From Methylophilus medardensis (lineage in GTDB: Bacteria; Pseudomonadota; Gammaproteobacteria; Burkholderiales; Methylophilaceae): a stretch of DNA of 64,000 nt. Made by a program: the position numbers and the translations under genes. Each line of letters begins with the position of its first letter. Within the stretch, counting starts at the first letter, position 1. The notes beneath the pieces are model-generated. The model did no database searches and was not told where the DNA came from. It saw only the letters and a program-made list of their open reading frames with translations. The stretch is taken from the NCBI RefSeq assembly GCF_006363915.1, contig NZ_CP040946.1; one strand, given 5' to 3'. Positions 15,134 to 24,137 of this stretch are shown one piece after another.

Positions 15134-16219
15134 TTAAACGTTGAAGCGGAAGTGCATGACATCGCCATCTTGAACGATGTATTCCTTGCCTTCAAGGCGC
15201 ATTTTGCCGGCTTCTTGCGAGCCTTTTTCGCCTTTGTTTTTGACGTATTCGTCATAGGCTATGACTTCGGCGCGAATAAAGCCGCGTTCGAAATCGGTGT
15301 GGATGACACCGGCAGCTTGCGGGGCCGTCGCGCCTTTTTTCACGGTCCAGGCGCGTACTTCTTGCACGCCGGCAGTGAAGTAGGTTTGCAGGCCTAATAA
15401 GTCGTAGGCGGCACGAATAACACGGTTGAGACCAGGTTCTTCGAGGCCGAGTTCTTGCAAGAACAGCAGTTTGTCTTCGTCTTCAAGCTCGGAGATTTCA
15501 CCTTCGATTTTGGCGCAGATGGTGACGACAGGGGCGTTTTCAGTTTTTGCCAAGGCTAATACTTTGTCGAGGTGCGGGTTGTTTTCAAAACCGCCTTCAA
15601 TCACGTTGGTGATGTACATGACGGGTTTTACTGTGATCAAACACAGCGGTTTGAGCAAATTGAGTTCATCGGCATCGAGTGTGAGTGTGCGCACGGCTTT
15701 GGCATCGTTGAGACAAGGCACGACTTTTTCGAGCACTTTGATCAGAGCGATAGCGTCTTTGTCACCGCTTTTGGCTTTTTTGCCTTCGCGCTGCATGGTT
15801 TTTTCAACGGTTTCCATGTCGGCAAGCGCGAGCTCGGTGTTGATGACTTCGATATCTGCTAACGGGTCGACCTTGCCGGAGACGTGAATCACGTTGCCAT
15901 CTTCAAAGCAGCGGACGACGTGGGCAATCGCATCGGTTTCACGGATGTTTGCCAAGAACTTGTTGCCCAAGCCTTCGCCTTTGGAGGCGCCAGCGACCAA
16001 GCCGGCGATATCGACGAACTCGACGATGGCTGGCTGCACTTTTTGCGGTTTGACGATGTCAATCAGCGGTTGCAAACGCGGATCTGGCACCTCAACGATG
16101 CCCACATTGGGCTCTATGGTACAGAAAGGATAGTTTTCTGCGGCAATGCCCGCTTTGGTGATGGCATTAAACAGGGTGGATTTACCTACATTGGGCAGGC
16201 CGACAATACCGCATTTCAT
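15134..16219 (-). CDS. ychF: Ribosome-binding ATPase YchF
   Basis: 361 residues, the usual length of YchF/Ola1. Starts MKCGIVGLPNVGKSTLFNAI with the P-loop GLPNVGKS, then NYPFCTIEPNVG, DIAGLV for switch II, GLGNKFLANIRE, an N-terminal G domain with NVIE in place of the NKxD guanine motif (typical of its ATP preference), a coiled-coil insertion and the C-terminal TGS domain with WTVKKGATAPQAAGVIH. It binds the ribosome and is redox-sensitive in E. coli. In many proteobacteria ychF follows pth, as in this neighbourhood, though here a large gene on the other strand lies between them. Confidence 0.96.
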   Translation of the reverse strand: MKCGIVGLPNVGKSTLFNAITKAGIAAENYPFCTIEPNVGIVEVPDPRLQPLIDIVKPQKVQPAIVEFVDIAGLVAGASKGEGLGNKFLANIRETDAIAHVVRCFEDGNVIHVSGKVDPLADIEVINTELALADMETVEKTMQREGKKAKSGDKDAIALIKVLEKVVPCLNDAKAVRTLTLDADELNLLKPLCLITVKPVMYITNVIEGGFENNPHLDKVLALAKTENAPVVTICAKIEGEISELEDEDKLLFLQELGLEEPGLNRVIRAAYDLLGLQTYFTAGVQEVRAWTVKKGATAPQAAGVIHTDFERGFIRAEVIAYDEYVKNKGEKGSQEAGKMRLEGKEYIVQDGDVMHFRFNV

Positions 16220-16439
16220 AGTGGATGAACCTTAGCGTGAGTGTTGCCGCCATGTGGATGAGCGGCAAAGATTGAATAAAACCAATATTTTACCGTTAGT
16301 ATGAAGATAGAGCCAGAATCAATGTTGATTTGCGGCTGCTTCCATACAAGATTTAAGTTTTATTATAAATACACAACAGGCATGACGTCGGGGGCATTAT
16401 ATTAAAAACGTCATGCGCCTTCCTGATAAAGGATGATAA

Positions 16440-19211
16440 ATGTTTAGGTTGAATATGGCATCTTTGCAGCAGTTGTTGTCGTCACGATGGATCGCCGCCG
16501 TGGTGTTGTTTTGTGCGTTACAGACGACTTTTTTATTATGGATGAGTGAGCGCCATCATGCCGAGGCATTGCAGGCGGTCAAGTTCAAACAGTCGGTGCA
16601 GTCCGGCTCCGAGGCCATTCAGCAGCGGCTCAACGCTTATCGACAAATTCTCAAAGGCGTCGAGCAGCTATACATTTCGTCACAGTTTGTCTCGGCCGAG
16701 GAGTTTCGGCTCTATGTGGACGATTACCTGAAAAGCACGGAATACAACAGCCTGAACGCGCTCGGTTTTATCAAATATATTCACCTAGATCACCCCGAGA
16801 CTTTCAAAGACCTTGAGATGCCGTTGCCAAAATTGCTTAAACATCTTGAGTTTATACATGGGGATCAAGAGCTGGCCCCGGTGTTATATGTAGAGCCGCG
16901 CAACGACGCCAACCGTGAATCCCTATTAAAAAATACTTTTTTAGATGCGCAGTTGCGGGCGGATCTGCTCGAGGCTGGCGATGATGACCGTCTGGTGTTA
17001 TCTGGGCATTACACCGCCAATACCAGTGTGCAACCGTATAAAAACTATATTTTTCATGCGCCGGTGTATCGTGGGCAGCCAGAGCAGATTCCGCTGGCAG
17101 ATCGTCGCAGCTTGCTCAATGGCTGGGTGTTTTTGCGTTTTGATGTGGCTGCGATGCTGGCCGAGGCCTTGCACCCGTTAGAGCAGCGGCTGGTGCATTT
17201 TGACGTGTTTGACCAAGGCCGCGAAGATGGGCAAGTGCCTTTGTACCACAGCGGTTCTGAAGATAGACATGTGCATGACGCAGACGCTGACTATACCGCA
17301 GCCTATACCCTAAATGTCAACGGGCAGGTTTGGCGCTTGCGTGCCAAGTCTACGCCAGCATTTGAAGCGGCCACTGACTACAGTGATGCGGATGATATGG
17401 GCTTGTTAGGGTTAGCCATCAGCTTGTTGGTGGCCGGTTTGGTACAGTTTTTGTTGGTGCGTCATCGCACGCGCACCACGCTCGAACAATATAGCCTTGC
17501 GCTCAATAGCAGCGAACAGCGTTGGAAAGTTGCCATGGAAAGCACCGGTGACGGCGTGTGGGACTGGAACGTGCTGGAGTCTAAGGTGATGTTTTCGGAT
17601 CACTGGAAAAAAATTCTGGGTTTTGCGCCACACGAGTTAGACCATCATCCGGCAACCTGGCATCAACGCATTCATGCCGATGATGCTGCAACGGCGACGG
17701 ATTTGCATCAGCAGGTGCTTGATGGCCAACGCGAGCAATATGCGAGCGAATATCGCATGCTTTGCAAAGACGGAAGCTGGAAATGGGTGTTTGATCGTGG
17801 CATGGTGTTGATGCGTGATGAGGCGGGCAAGCCCACGCGCATTTTAGGCACATTGGCTGACATATCAAAAATCAAGCAATCTGAAGAGGTGGTTTGGCAA
17901 TATGCCAACGTAGATACGCTGACGGGCCTACCGAACCGCCGCTTATTTTTTGAGCGGTTAGATCAGGCACTCAATACGGTTAAAAATAATGGTCAGAAAC
18001 TCGCGGTAATCTTTTTAGACCTAGATCGCTTTAAAGAAGTGAACGACACACAAGGCCATGACCAAGGCGATAAGTTGCTGTTGCAAGCTGGTCAGCGCCT
18101 GATGGCTTGCCTCGATAATCGTGATTTGGTGGCGAGGTTGGGCGGCGATGAGTTTGTGCTGATGCTCTGCGATGCGCATGCCAGCTATGTGGAAGCGCTG
18201 GCGCAACGTGTGCTGGATACGCTGTCACACCCCTTTCAATTGGATGATACTTATGCTTATGTATCCGCTAGTTTAGGCATTGCGATTTTTCCGGATGACG
18301 CGGGGAACAAAGAAGATCTGATGAAGCGTGTAGATCAGGCCATGTACGCCTCGAAGAAAAAAGGCGGTAATTGCTTCACCTACTTTACCCCACGTATGCA
18401 AGAACATGCCGAGTTTCGCATGGGCTTGTCGCATGATTTACGACAGGCACTTGGTAAAGAAGAGTTCTTTCTCGAATATCAGCCTGTGGTCGATTTGCAG
18501 ACCAATATGGTGGTGAAAGCAGAGGCGTTGTTGCGCTGGAAACACCCAACCAAAGGCTTGATTCCGCCCATGGATTTTATCGGCATTGCCGAGGATAACT
18601 TATTGATTGTGCCCATTGGCGAATGGGTGTTTAACTCTGCAATTGCGCAGTGTCGTCAGTGGCGGCAGACTTTGCATCCGATGTTTCAGGTGGCGGTGAA
18701 TAAATCTCCCGTGCAATTTGCAGCCGAGCACCGAAAAAAAGAGGATTGGTTGTTTGAGATGGCAAAAAATCACCAAGAGGGCAATATGCTGGTGGTTGAG
18801 ATTACGGAGCGCTTGCTGCTTGACGGCAGTTCGCAGGTGAGTGAGCGTTTGGCGCAATATCAGCAGGCCGGGGTGCAGGTGGCGCTGGATGATTTTGGCA
18901 CTGGCTATTCTGCGCTGTCTTACTTGAAAAAATTTCCGATTGATTTTGTCAAAATTGATCGCTCATTTGTGCGTGAACTGGGCACTTCAAGTCAAGATGC
19001 GGCGTTGTGCCGAGCGATTATTGTCATGGCTCACAGCTTGGGCATGCAGGTGGTCGCCGAGGGCATAGAAAACCAACGTCAGTTGCTGATGCTGCAAGAG
19101 ATGGGCTGCGATTTTGGTCAGGGTTACTATTTTTCACCGCCGTTGGGTCCTGAGGCGTTCGCACTCTGGCACCACGAGTGGCACCAGCACCCGGCGATTT
19201 TGTCGCGCTAA
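16440..19211 (+). CDS. Membrane CHASE-PAS-GGDEF-EAL c-di-GMP turnover protein
   Basis: 923 residues, with AAGGA before the ATG. Order: membrane segment 16-35, periplasmic CHASE-like domain to about 320 (includes RQILKGVEQLYISSQFVS), second membrane segment 322-342, PAS/PAC about 355-480 (GDGVWDWNV, EYRMLCKDGSWKWVFDRG), GGDEF with intact GGDEF at 568-572, EAL with EALLRW at 695-700, DDFGTGYS and IKIDRSF-like KIDRSF. Both catalytic signatures are intact, so it could make or break c-di-GMP. The RxxD inhibitory site before GGDEF is not preserved (DNRD). CHASE domains bind small extracellular ligands; the ligand is unknown. It is inserted between ychF and pth on the opposite strand. Confidence 0.92.
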   Translation: MFRLNMASLQQLLSSRWIAAVVLFCALQTTFLLWMSERHHAEALQAVKFKQSVQSGSEAIQQRLNAYRQILKGVEQLYISSQFVSAEEFRLYVDDYLKSTEYNSLNALGFIKYIHLDHPETFKDLEMPLPKLLKHLEFIHGDQELAPVLYVEPRNDANRESLLKNTFLDAQLRADLLEAGDDDRLVLSGHYTANTSVQPYKNYIFHAPVYRGQPEQIPLADRRSLLNGWVFLRFDVAAMLAEALHPLEQRLVHFDVFDQGREDGQVPLYHSGSEDRHVHDADADYTAAYTLNVNGQVWRLRAKSTPAFEAATDYSDADDMGLLGLAISLLVAGLVQFLLVRHRTRTTLEQYSLALNSSEQRWKVAMESTGDGVWDWNVLESKVMFSDHWKKILGFAPHELDHHPATWHQRIHADDAATATDLHQQVLDGQREQYASEYRMLCKDGSWKWVFDRGMVLMRDEAGKPTRILGTLADISKIKQSEEVVWQYANVDTLTGLPNRRLFFERLDQALNTVKNNGQKLAVIFLDLDRFKEVNDTQGHDQGDKLLLQAGQRLMACLDNRDLVARLGGDEFVLMLCDAHASYVEALAQRVLDTLSHPFQLDDTYAYVSASLGIAIFPDDAGNKEDLMKRVDQAMYASKKKGGNCFTYFTPRMQEHAEFRMGLSHDLRQALGKEEFFLEYQPVVDLQTNMVVKAEALLRWKHPTKGLIPPMDFIGIAEDNLLIVPIGEWVFNSAIAQCRQWRQTLHPMFQVAVNKSPVQFAAEHRKKEDWLFEMAKNHQEGNMLVVEITERLLLDGSSQVSERLAQYQQAGVQVALDDFGTGYSALSYLKKFPIDFVKIDRSFVRELGTSSQDAALCRAIIVMAHSLGMQVVAEGIENQRQLLMLQEMGCDFGQGYYFSPPLGPEAFALWHHEWHQHPAILSR

Positions 19212-19214
19212 GGC

Positions 19215-19787
19215 TTATTTGCTGTGCAGTTGCAGCATGGCTTTTTCAAATTGCCCCTGCGCCAATAAGTCGCAAATCGTGCTGGCTTTGATCAGGCTAT
19301 CATCCAACGCATGTTGTTCTTCTTTGCCCGCGGCTTTCAACACAAAATTGACTACCTCGGCTTTGTTGCCGGGATGACCGATGCCAATGCGCAAGCGCCA
19401 GTAATCTGCCGTGCCCAACGCGGCATGAATATCGCGTAAGCCATTGTGGCCACCATGACCGCCGCCAAATTTCAGTTTGGCCTGGCCCGGTGGAATATCT
19501 AGCTCATCATGCACCACCAGAATCTCAGCTGGCGTAATTTTATAATAGTGGGCGAGGGCCGCGACAGACTTGCCACTGGCGTTCATAAAAGTGCTCGGCT
19601 TGAGCAACCATCGATCGCTGTGCGGCTGCCATTTGCCGGCGATGCCGAACCATTTCGGGTCTGAAGCAAGACGGCTACTCGATTGCTGCGCCAGTAGATC
19701 CACAAACCAGAAGCCGGCATTGTGCCGAGTCATGGTGTATTTGTCGCCGGGGTTACCCAGCCCTACAATCAATTTAATGCCGGTCAT
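19215..19787 (-). CDS. pth: Peptidyl-tRNA hydrolase
   Basis: 190 residues, family length. Motifs: GLGNPGDKY (9-17), RHNAGF with catalytic His22, KPSTFMNASGKSV, VHDELDIPPG with the catalytic Asp, and GGGHGGHNGLRDI. It frees tRNA from peptidyl-tRNAs that drop off the ribosome. It lies downstream of rplY and prs on the same strand, the usual proteobacterial order, with a terminator hairpin between it and rplY. Its end is 3 bases from the end of the convergent GGDEF-EAL gene. Confidence 0.97.
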   Translation of the reverse strand: MTGIKLIVGLGNPGDKYTMTRHNAGFWFVDLLAQQSSSRLASDPKWFGIAGKWQPHSDRWLLKPSTFMNASGKSVAALAHYYKITPAEILVVHDELDIPPGQAKLKFGGGHGGHNGLRDIHAALGTADYWRLRIGIGHPGNKAEVVNFVLKAAGKEEQHALDDSLIKASTICDLLAQGQFEKAMLQLHSK

Positions 19788-19812
19788 GGTGATTTTGTGT
19801 CATACCAAAAAG

Positions 19813-19838
19813 AAACGCGCACTCAAGAGTGCGCGTTT
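19813..19838 (-). terminator. Hairpin between rplY and pth
   Basis: AAACGCGCACTC-AA-GAGTGCGCGTTT, a 12-base perfect stem with a 2-base spacer, followed on the minus strand by CTTTTT. It should end or weaken transcription from rplY before pth. Confidence 0.75.
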
Positions 19839-19865
19839 ATTGTAGCGGATAACCGCTGGAACTGC

Positions 19866-20474
19866 TTAAGCGGCTGGTGTTTCTGCAGCGGCTTCGTCGC
19901 TACCGCCACGTGGCTTCGCAATTGAAACCACTGCTGCGTCATCACCGTGGGCCAGTTGTACGAATTCAACACCTTTAGGCAGTTTGATTTCGGACAAGTG
20001 GATTGAATGGCCTGCTTCTAATGTCGCCAAATCGACTTCAACGAACTCTGGCAAATCTTTTGCCAAGCAGCTGACGTCAGCTTCAGTTTGGATGTGGGAG
20101 ATGTTGCCACCACCTGTTTTCACGCCTGGAGCGACTTCTTCATTGATGAAGTGGAAAGGCACTTTAACGTGAATTTTCTCAGTCGCAGAAACACGCTGAA
20201 AATCGATGTGTTGAATCGTGTTACGCACTGGGTGCAGTTGATAGTCACGCAACAAAACGCTTTCAACTTTGCCATCCACATTCAGGTTCAGGATAGACGC
20301 ATGAAACGCTTCATGACGGAACTCCATGAACAATTCTTTGTGGTTTAATTCGATTGACAAAGCGCCTTGTTCACCACCATATACCACACCTGGCACGCTG
20401 CCGGCGCGACGCAGGCGGCGGCTCGCACCCGTACCTTTAACGTCACGTTTGACGGCTTTAATTTCGATACTCAT
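19866..20474 (-). CDS. rplY: 50S ribosomal protein L25 (long, TL5/CTC type)
   Basis: 202 residues: an N-terminal L25 domain that binds 5S rRNA (residues 1-95, GTGASRRLRRAGSVPGVVYG, LLRDYQLHPVRNTIQHIDF) plus the C-terminal TL5/CTC beta domain (HFINEEVAPGVKTGG, PEFVEVDLATLEAGHSIHLSEIKLPKGVEF). An Ala/Glu-rich tail follows. AGGAG precedes the ATG at 20474. The long form is normal in betaproteobacteria, where it sits between prs and pth. Confidence 0.97.
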   Translation of the reverse strand: MSIEIKAVKRDVKGTGASRRLRRAGSVPGVVYGGEQGALSIELNHKELFMEFRHEAFHASILNLNVDGKVESVLLRDYQLHPVRNTIQHIDFQRVSATEKIHVKVPFHFINEEVAPGVKTGGGNISHIQTEADVSCLAKDLPEFVEVDLATLEAGHSIHLSEIKLPKGVEFVQLAHGDDAAVVSIAKPRGGSDEAAAETPAA

Positions 20475-20518
20475 AAGAAACTCCTAAAAACGCCACAAGG
20501 GCGGCACTGCACTAAAAT

Positions 20519-20542
20519 CCACCTGCCGCGACCAGCAGGTGG
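20519..20542 (-). terminator. Hairpin between prs and rplY
   Basis: CCACCTGC (20519-20526) and GCAGGTGG (20535-20542) form an 8-base stem just after the prs stop; on the minus strand ATTTTAG follows. The T-tract is weak, so it may attenuate rather than fully stop transcription. Confidence 0.55.
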
Positions 20543-20549
20543 TGTAAAA

Positions 20550-21500
20550 CTAATCCATAAATAAAGAAGAAACGGATTCTTCTTGGCTGATACGCTTAAT
20601 CGTCTCGGCGAGCAAGGTCGCTGCGCTGAGCTGACGAATCTTGCTGCAAGCTTGCGCGCTGGCATTGAGCGCGATGGTGTTAGTGACAACCAACTCATCC
20701 AGCGCTGAAGCCATGATGCGCTCGCCAGCACCACCCGATAACACTGGGTGGGTGGCGTAAGCAACTACTTTAGTGGCGCCTTGTTTTTTCAACGCGGCAG
20801 CGGCTTCGCACAGGGTGTTGGCGGTGTCTACCATGTCATCCATAATGACGCAGGTTCGGCCTTCGACTTCACCAATAATATTCATGACTTTAGCCACGTT
20901 CGCTTTTGGGCGACGCTTGTCGATGATCGCCAGGTCTGCATTAAGCTGTTTAGCCGCAGCGCGAGCACGCACCACACCACCAACATCCGGCGACACGACA
21001 ACCAAGTTTTCGTGGTGTTGCTTGGCGAGGTCTTCGAGCAAGATGGGCGTTGCATAAATATTGTCGACCGGGATGTCAAAGAACCCTTGAATCTGGTCTG
21101 AGTGCAAATCCATGGTCAGCAAGCGGTTTACACCAACACTGGTGAGCATGTTTGCAACCACCTTGGCAGTAATAGCAACGCGGGCAGAGCGCGGACGTCT
21201 GTCTTGACGCGAGTATCCCAAATAAGGGATGGCGGCAGTAATACGGCCTGCAGAAGAGCGACGCAGTGCATCGACCATGACCATGACTTCCATCAGGCTG
21301 TCATTGGTTGGGTAGCTGGTGGATTGCAATACGAATACGTCGCGGCCACGTACGTTTTCCAGCAGTTCTAACATGATCTCGCCGTCAGAAAACCGGCCAA
21401 CATCGGCACGCCCTAATTCAATGCCCAAATGCGTGGCAACTTCTTGTGCCAGTACCGGATTAGCATTACCGGTAAATACCATCATGTTGGCGTTACTCAA
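20550..21500 (-). CDS. prs: Ribose-phosphate pyrophosphokinase
   Basis: 316 residues if started at the TTG at 21500, which has AAGGG 7 bases upstream and gives MSNANMMVFTGNANP, aligning with the start of other betaproteobacterial Prs proteins. An ATG at 21485 is the alternative but has no ribosome site. Motifs: RFSDGEIML, FVLQSTSYPTND, YLGYSRQDRRPRSAR, DLHSDQIQGFFDIPVDN, the PRPP loop VVSPDVGGVVRA, KRRPKANVAKVMNIIGEVEGR and DDMVDTANT. It makes PRPP for nucleotide, His and Trp synthesis. It follows tRNA-Gln and ispE, the standard arrangement. Confidence 0.97.
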   Translation of the reverse strand: MSNANMMVFTGNANPVLAQEVATHLGIELGRADVGRFSDGEIMLELLENVRGRDVFVLQSTSYPTNDSLMEVMVMVDALRRSSAGRITAAIPYLGYSRQDRRPRSARVAITAKVVANMLTSVGVNRLLTMDLHSDQIQGFFDIPVDNIYATPILLEDLAKQHHENLVVVSPDVGGVVRARAAAKQLNADLAIIDKRRPKANVAKVMNIIGEVEGRTCVIMDDMVDTANTLCEAAAALKKQGATKVVAYATHPVLSGGAGERIMASALDELVVTNTIALNASAQACSKIRQLSAATLLAETIKRISQEESVSSLFMD

Positions 21501-21574
21501 CGTTGTACCCTTTTTTAGCGATGACGATGTTTTAACCTGGCTCCATACCAAAGGCTGGGGCTTATAAAAAACTT

Positions 21575-21604
21575 AAGCGTGTAAATCGTTAAATCTACAC
21601 GCTT
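21575..21604 (-). terminator. Terminator after tRNA-Gln
   Basis: AAGCGTGTA (21575-21583) and TACACGCTT (21596-21604) form a 9-base stem; on the minus strand AAGTTTTTTA follows. It separates the ispE/tRNA unit from prs. Confidence 0.8.
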
Positions 21605-21609
21605 ATATT

Positions 21610-21686
21610 TGGCTGAGGAGGAAGGATTCGAACCTTCGCATGCCGGAATCAAAATCCGGTGCCTTAACCAGCTTGGCGACTCCCCA
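21610..21686 (-). tRNA. tRNA-Gln (anticodon TTG)
   Basis: 77 bases on the minus strand with CCA encoded. Acceptor TGGGGAG pairs with CTCCTCA (one G-T), D-arm GCC...GGC, anticodon stem CCGGA/TCCGG around TTTTGAT, T-arm GAAGG-TTCGAAT-CCTTC. It sits between ispE and prs as in most betaproteobacteria and some gammaproteobacteria. Confidence 0.95.
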
Positions 21687-21718
21687 AAAAACTTGTCTTA
21701 CTCATTCGCTTTTATCGT

Positions 21719-22600
21719 TCAATCCTCATTGAGGAGTGTGTTAAAAAGCGGATGGTATTTTAACCCTTTTGCCCAAAAACCTGAAGTGTTTTTTGGCCTA
21801 TTTTCAATCAAATCGTTCGCTTTTATTTCACTATCGACGGCTACAAATACCGACCCCCCAGAACCACTCATTCGCGCATCGCCAAACTGTTTTAGCCATT
21901 GTAGCGAATCGTTTACCTCAGGGTATAGCGAACAAACGATGGATTCCATGTCGTTTCTGGCTTGTTGCCAAAAGGCGGTGGAATTTGCCCCGTTTGAAAA
22001 GTCCGCTATTTTCAATGGTTTCGAGTCTCTTGTCAATGCTTGGTGCGCAAATATTTTTGCAGTTGGCACCTCAATATGTGGGGTAATCACCACATAGTAT
22101 TTTTCTAAAATATCTGCCGGCATCATGACTGCGGATAGCTGTTCGCCGACGCCTTCTGCCCAGGCCGGTTGTCCGAAAATAAATACCGGTACGTCGGCAC
22201 CGAGCGTGAGCCCGATCTGCATCAACTGTTGCCGGGTATAACCTAACTGCCATTGCTGATTGAGCGCCATCAGTACCGTTGCTGCATCTGAGCTGCCACC
22301 GCCGAGTCCGCCGCCCATGGGCGTGCGTTTCAGGCATTCAATCTCTGCGCCTAGCTGACAGCCACTGCTTTCTTGCAAAGCGCGCGCGGCGCGAATCGTC
22401 AAATCTTTGTCGGCAGGGACGCCCGGCAGTGGGTTCAGATGCTGTAATTGACCATCTTCGCGCACACGAATGCGCAGCGTATCGCCGTGATCGAGCAATA
22501 AAAAAAGCGTTTGCAAGCGATGGTAGCCGTCATCGCGGCGACCCGTAATGTGCAGAAAGAGGTTGATTTTGCAGGGCGCAGGGTAGCTGATAAATTTCAT
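21719..22600 (-). CDS. ispE: 4-diphosphocytidyl-2-C-methyl-D-erythritol kinase
   Basis: 293 residues from MKFISYPAPCKINLFLHI; nine upstream in-frame codons are left out because homologues begin near this Met. A GHMP kinase: PAPCKINLFL with the catalytic-site Lys/Asn, DGYHRLQTLF, the ATP loop PMGGGLGGGSSDAATVL, ADVPVFIFG, and ARMSGSGGSVF as motif 3. It phosphorylates CDP-ME in the non-mevalonate isoprenoid pathway. It is followed by tRNA-Gln and prs. In most relatives lolB lies immediately upstream; here a carbonic-anhydrase-like gene intervenes. Confidence 0.97.
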   Translation of the reverse strand: MKFISYPAPCKINLFLHITGRRDDGYHRLQTLFLLLDHGDTLRIRVREDGQLQHLNPLPGVPADKDLTIRAARALQESSGCQLGAEIECLKRTPMGGGLGGGSSDAATVLMALNQQWQLGYTRQQLMQIGLTLGADVPVFIFGQPAWAEGVGEQLSAVMMPADILEKYYVVITPHIEVPTAKIFAHQALTRDSKPLKIADFSNGANSTAFWQQARNDMESIVCSLYPEVNDSLQWLKQFGDARMSGSGGSVFVAVDSEIKANDLIENRPKNTSGFWAKGLKYHPLFNTLLNED

Positions 22601-22663
22601 AGCCGTGATTGTAAAGCATGCCAGCAACGTTCAGGCGTGCAATTGCCGCGCGAGATGGGAAAC

Positions 22664-24064
22664 TTATTCGAGGATCATGCGGCCTTGCGCATCCTGCACT
22701 GGGCGTTGATTTGGCTCGCCAATCGCCTGTTGCAAGGTGCCAATTTGAAATTTGGACACTTTAAGGGGTTCTTTCATGATCACCCATTGCACGCCCTCAG
22801 TACAGGGCGGTGCGGTGAGCGAGCCACTATATCGGTAATAGGCGGGTTTTGCAGGCATCAGGTCTCCTGGAGTGACGCGTATCGCCAACGCCTTGCTCTG
22901 TTCTTTTTCTTTGGGTAGGTTGCCCAGTATTTTCTCTAATCCCGCATGTGTGCTGCCCTCTTCAAGCATGATGGCAATAATCACGCGATGTCCTGCTTTG
23001 TCTTCATGCACCATTTGCAGTTCGGCAGCATATGACTTCTGCTTGATCTGGTGTTCGCTGGGGACGTGCACACTAATATATTTGAGTTGATACGGCTTTT
23101 GATCCAAGACCATCATGTTGCCGGTGCCTGCATCCAATATGAGGCTGTGGTCTTTCACTGCGACATTTTTAAGCGGAAACTTTTGCAATCGTTTGATCGG
23201 TTTGAGTGCGGCCGTGATGGTATTGTCGATATTGATCGGCGATTGCTGGCTACCTGCGTTGCAAACTGCATAGTCAGGGTTCAAGCTGCCCCATTTATCC
23301 GGGCCATGCGGGCCGCTGTAGGCCCAAGACTGATCATTCAGTTTGTCTGATTTTTCTTTTTTGGTGGCTTTGTCTTTGTCTGGGGTGGCGTCAGTGGCTC
23401 TGGCCGATTTACTGTTATCCGTGGCTTTTGCCGGGGCGACTTTTTCCTCAGCGGGTTTCGCCGCCGGTTTTGGCGCGGCGGGTTTTTCTTCTGGTTTGTT
23501 GTTCGTTGCCTCTGCGGCAGGCTCGGCGACTCCATCGGGCGCGGCTGGTTTGTCTTTATTGCTGGCAACCGCAGGCACCACCGGATTCGAGGCACGGCGG
23601 GCAGCTGCCTCTAAGCGCTGCTTTTCTTTGGCTTGCCACTTGCAGACATACTGCTGCGTGACTTCGACTTCTGACTCTGGCAAAGGCTCGATAAAGTCGG
23701 CCTGTTTAGCAGTGGTCCCGGCAGAATAGACCAGCTCTCCTTGATCGTATTGAAACACCTGAATAGTGGCGGCTTTGCGTTTGTCGCAATCAAAATACCA
23801 CAGTGCCTTGGCGTGGTTATAGACGCGGTCGACCGACTCTACATTTTTTTGCGGAGTGCGATAATCTACCTTGACCCAAGCTTTGATGTAGGGTTTTTCT
23901 TCCAGCAAGGATTGTTTATCAATCATCAGCTGGTTGTCGTCGGTTTTTTTGATCGACAGCCATTGCGATGCATGGCTTTGCCCGGACCATGCGCCCAATA
24001 GCAACCACAGGCTGCAAGCTAGCCAAAATCGAACAGAATAGGGGGAATAAACATCACAGTGCAT
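22664..24064 (-). CDS. Exported surface-adhesin-E-like / degenerate alpha-carbonic-anhydrase fusion
   Basis: 466 residues from the ATG at 24064 (AAAGG upstream). A signal peptide ends about SHAS (residue 33). Residues 33-142 look like a surface-adhesin-protein-E domain (WLSIKKTDDNQLMID, WVKVDYRTPQ, ALWYFDCDKRKAA). A Lys/Ala/Pro/Glu linker covers about 150-245. The rest is an alpha-carbonic-anhydrase fold: WAYSGPHGPDKWGSLNP, QQSPINID, GSLTAPPCTEGVQW. The zinc ligands are mostly lost: where active enzymes have FHFH, this has ISVH (Ser331, His333), and the third ligand is Gln350 in AELQMVH. It is therefore probably catalytically dead and perhaps a binding protein. It is placed between lolB and ispE. 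Confidence 0.8.
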   Translation of the reverse strand: MHCDVYSPYSVRFWLACSLWLLLGAWSGQSHASQWLSIKKTDDNQLMIDKQSLLEEKPYIKAWVKVDYRTPQKNVESVDRVYNHAKALWYFDCDKRKAATIQVFQYDQGELVYSAGTTAKQADFIEPLPESEVEVTQQYVCKWQAKEKQRLEAAARRASNPVVPAVASNKDKPAAPDGVAEPAAEATNNKPEEKPAAPKPAAKPAEEKVAPAKATDNSKSARATDATPDKDKATKKEKSDKLNDQSWAYSGPHGPDKWGSLNPDYAVCNAGSQQSPINIDNTITAALKPIKRLQKFPLKNVAVKDHSLILDAGTGNMMVLDQKPYQLKYISVHVPSEHQIKQKSYAAELQMVHEDKAGHRVIIAIMLEEGSTHAGLEKILGNLPKEKEQSKALAIRVTPGDLMPAKPAYYRYSGSLTAPPCTEGVQWVIMKEPLKVSKFQIGTLQQAIGEPNQRPVQDAQGRMILE

Positions 24065-24137
24065 AGTGCCTTTATCGGCGCCTGACACTGAATCTTTAAT
24101 CTGCCAGCGGGGATTCTGGCTTGCTTTTGTGCGCAGC

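Noticed and set aside
15426..15887. Long open frames on the plus strand opposite ychF (also 15884-16228)
   Set aside because: They lie fully antisense to a strongly conserved gene and have no ribosome sites; they mirror its codon pattern.
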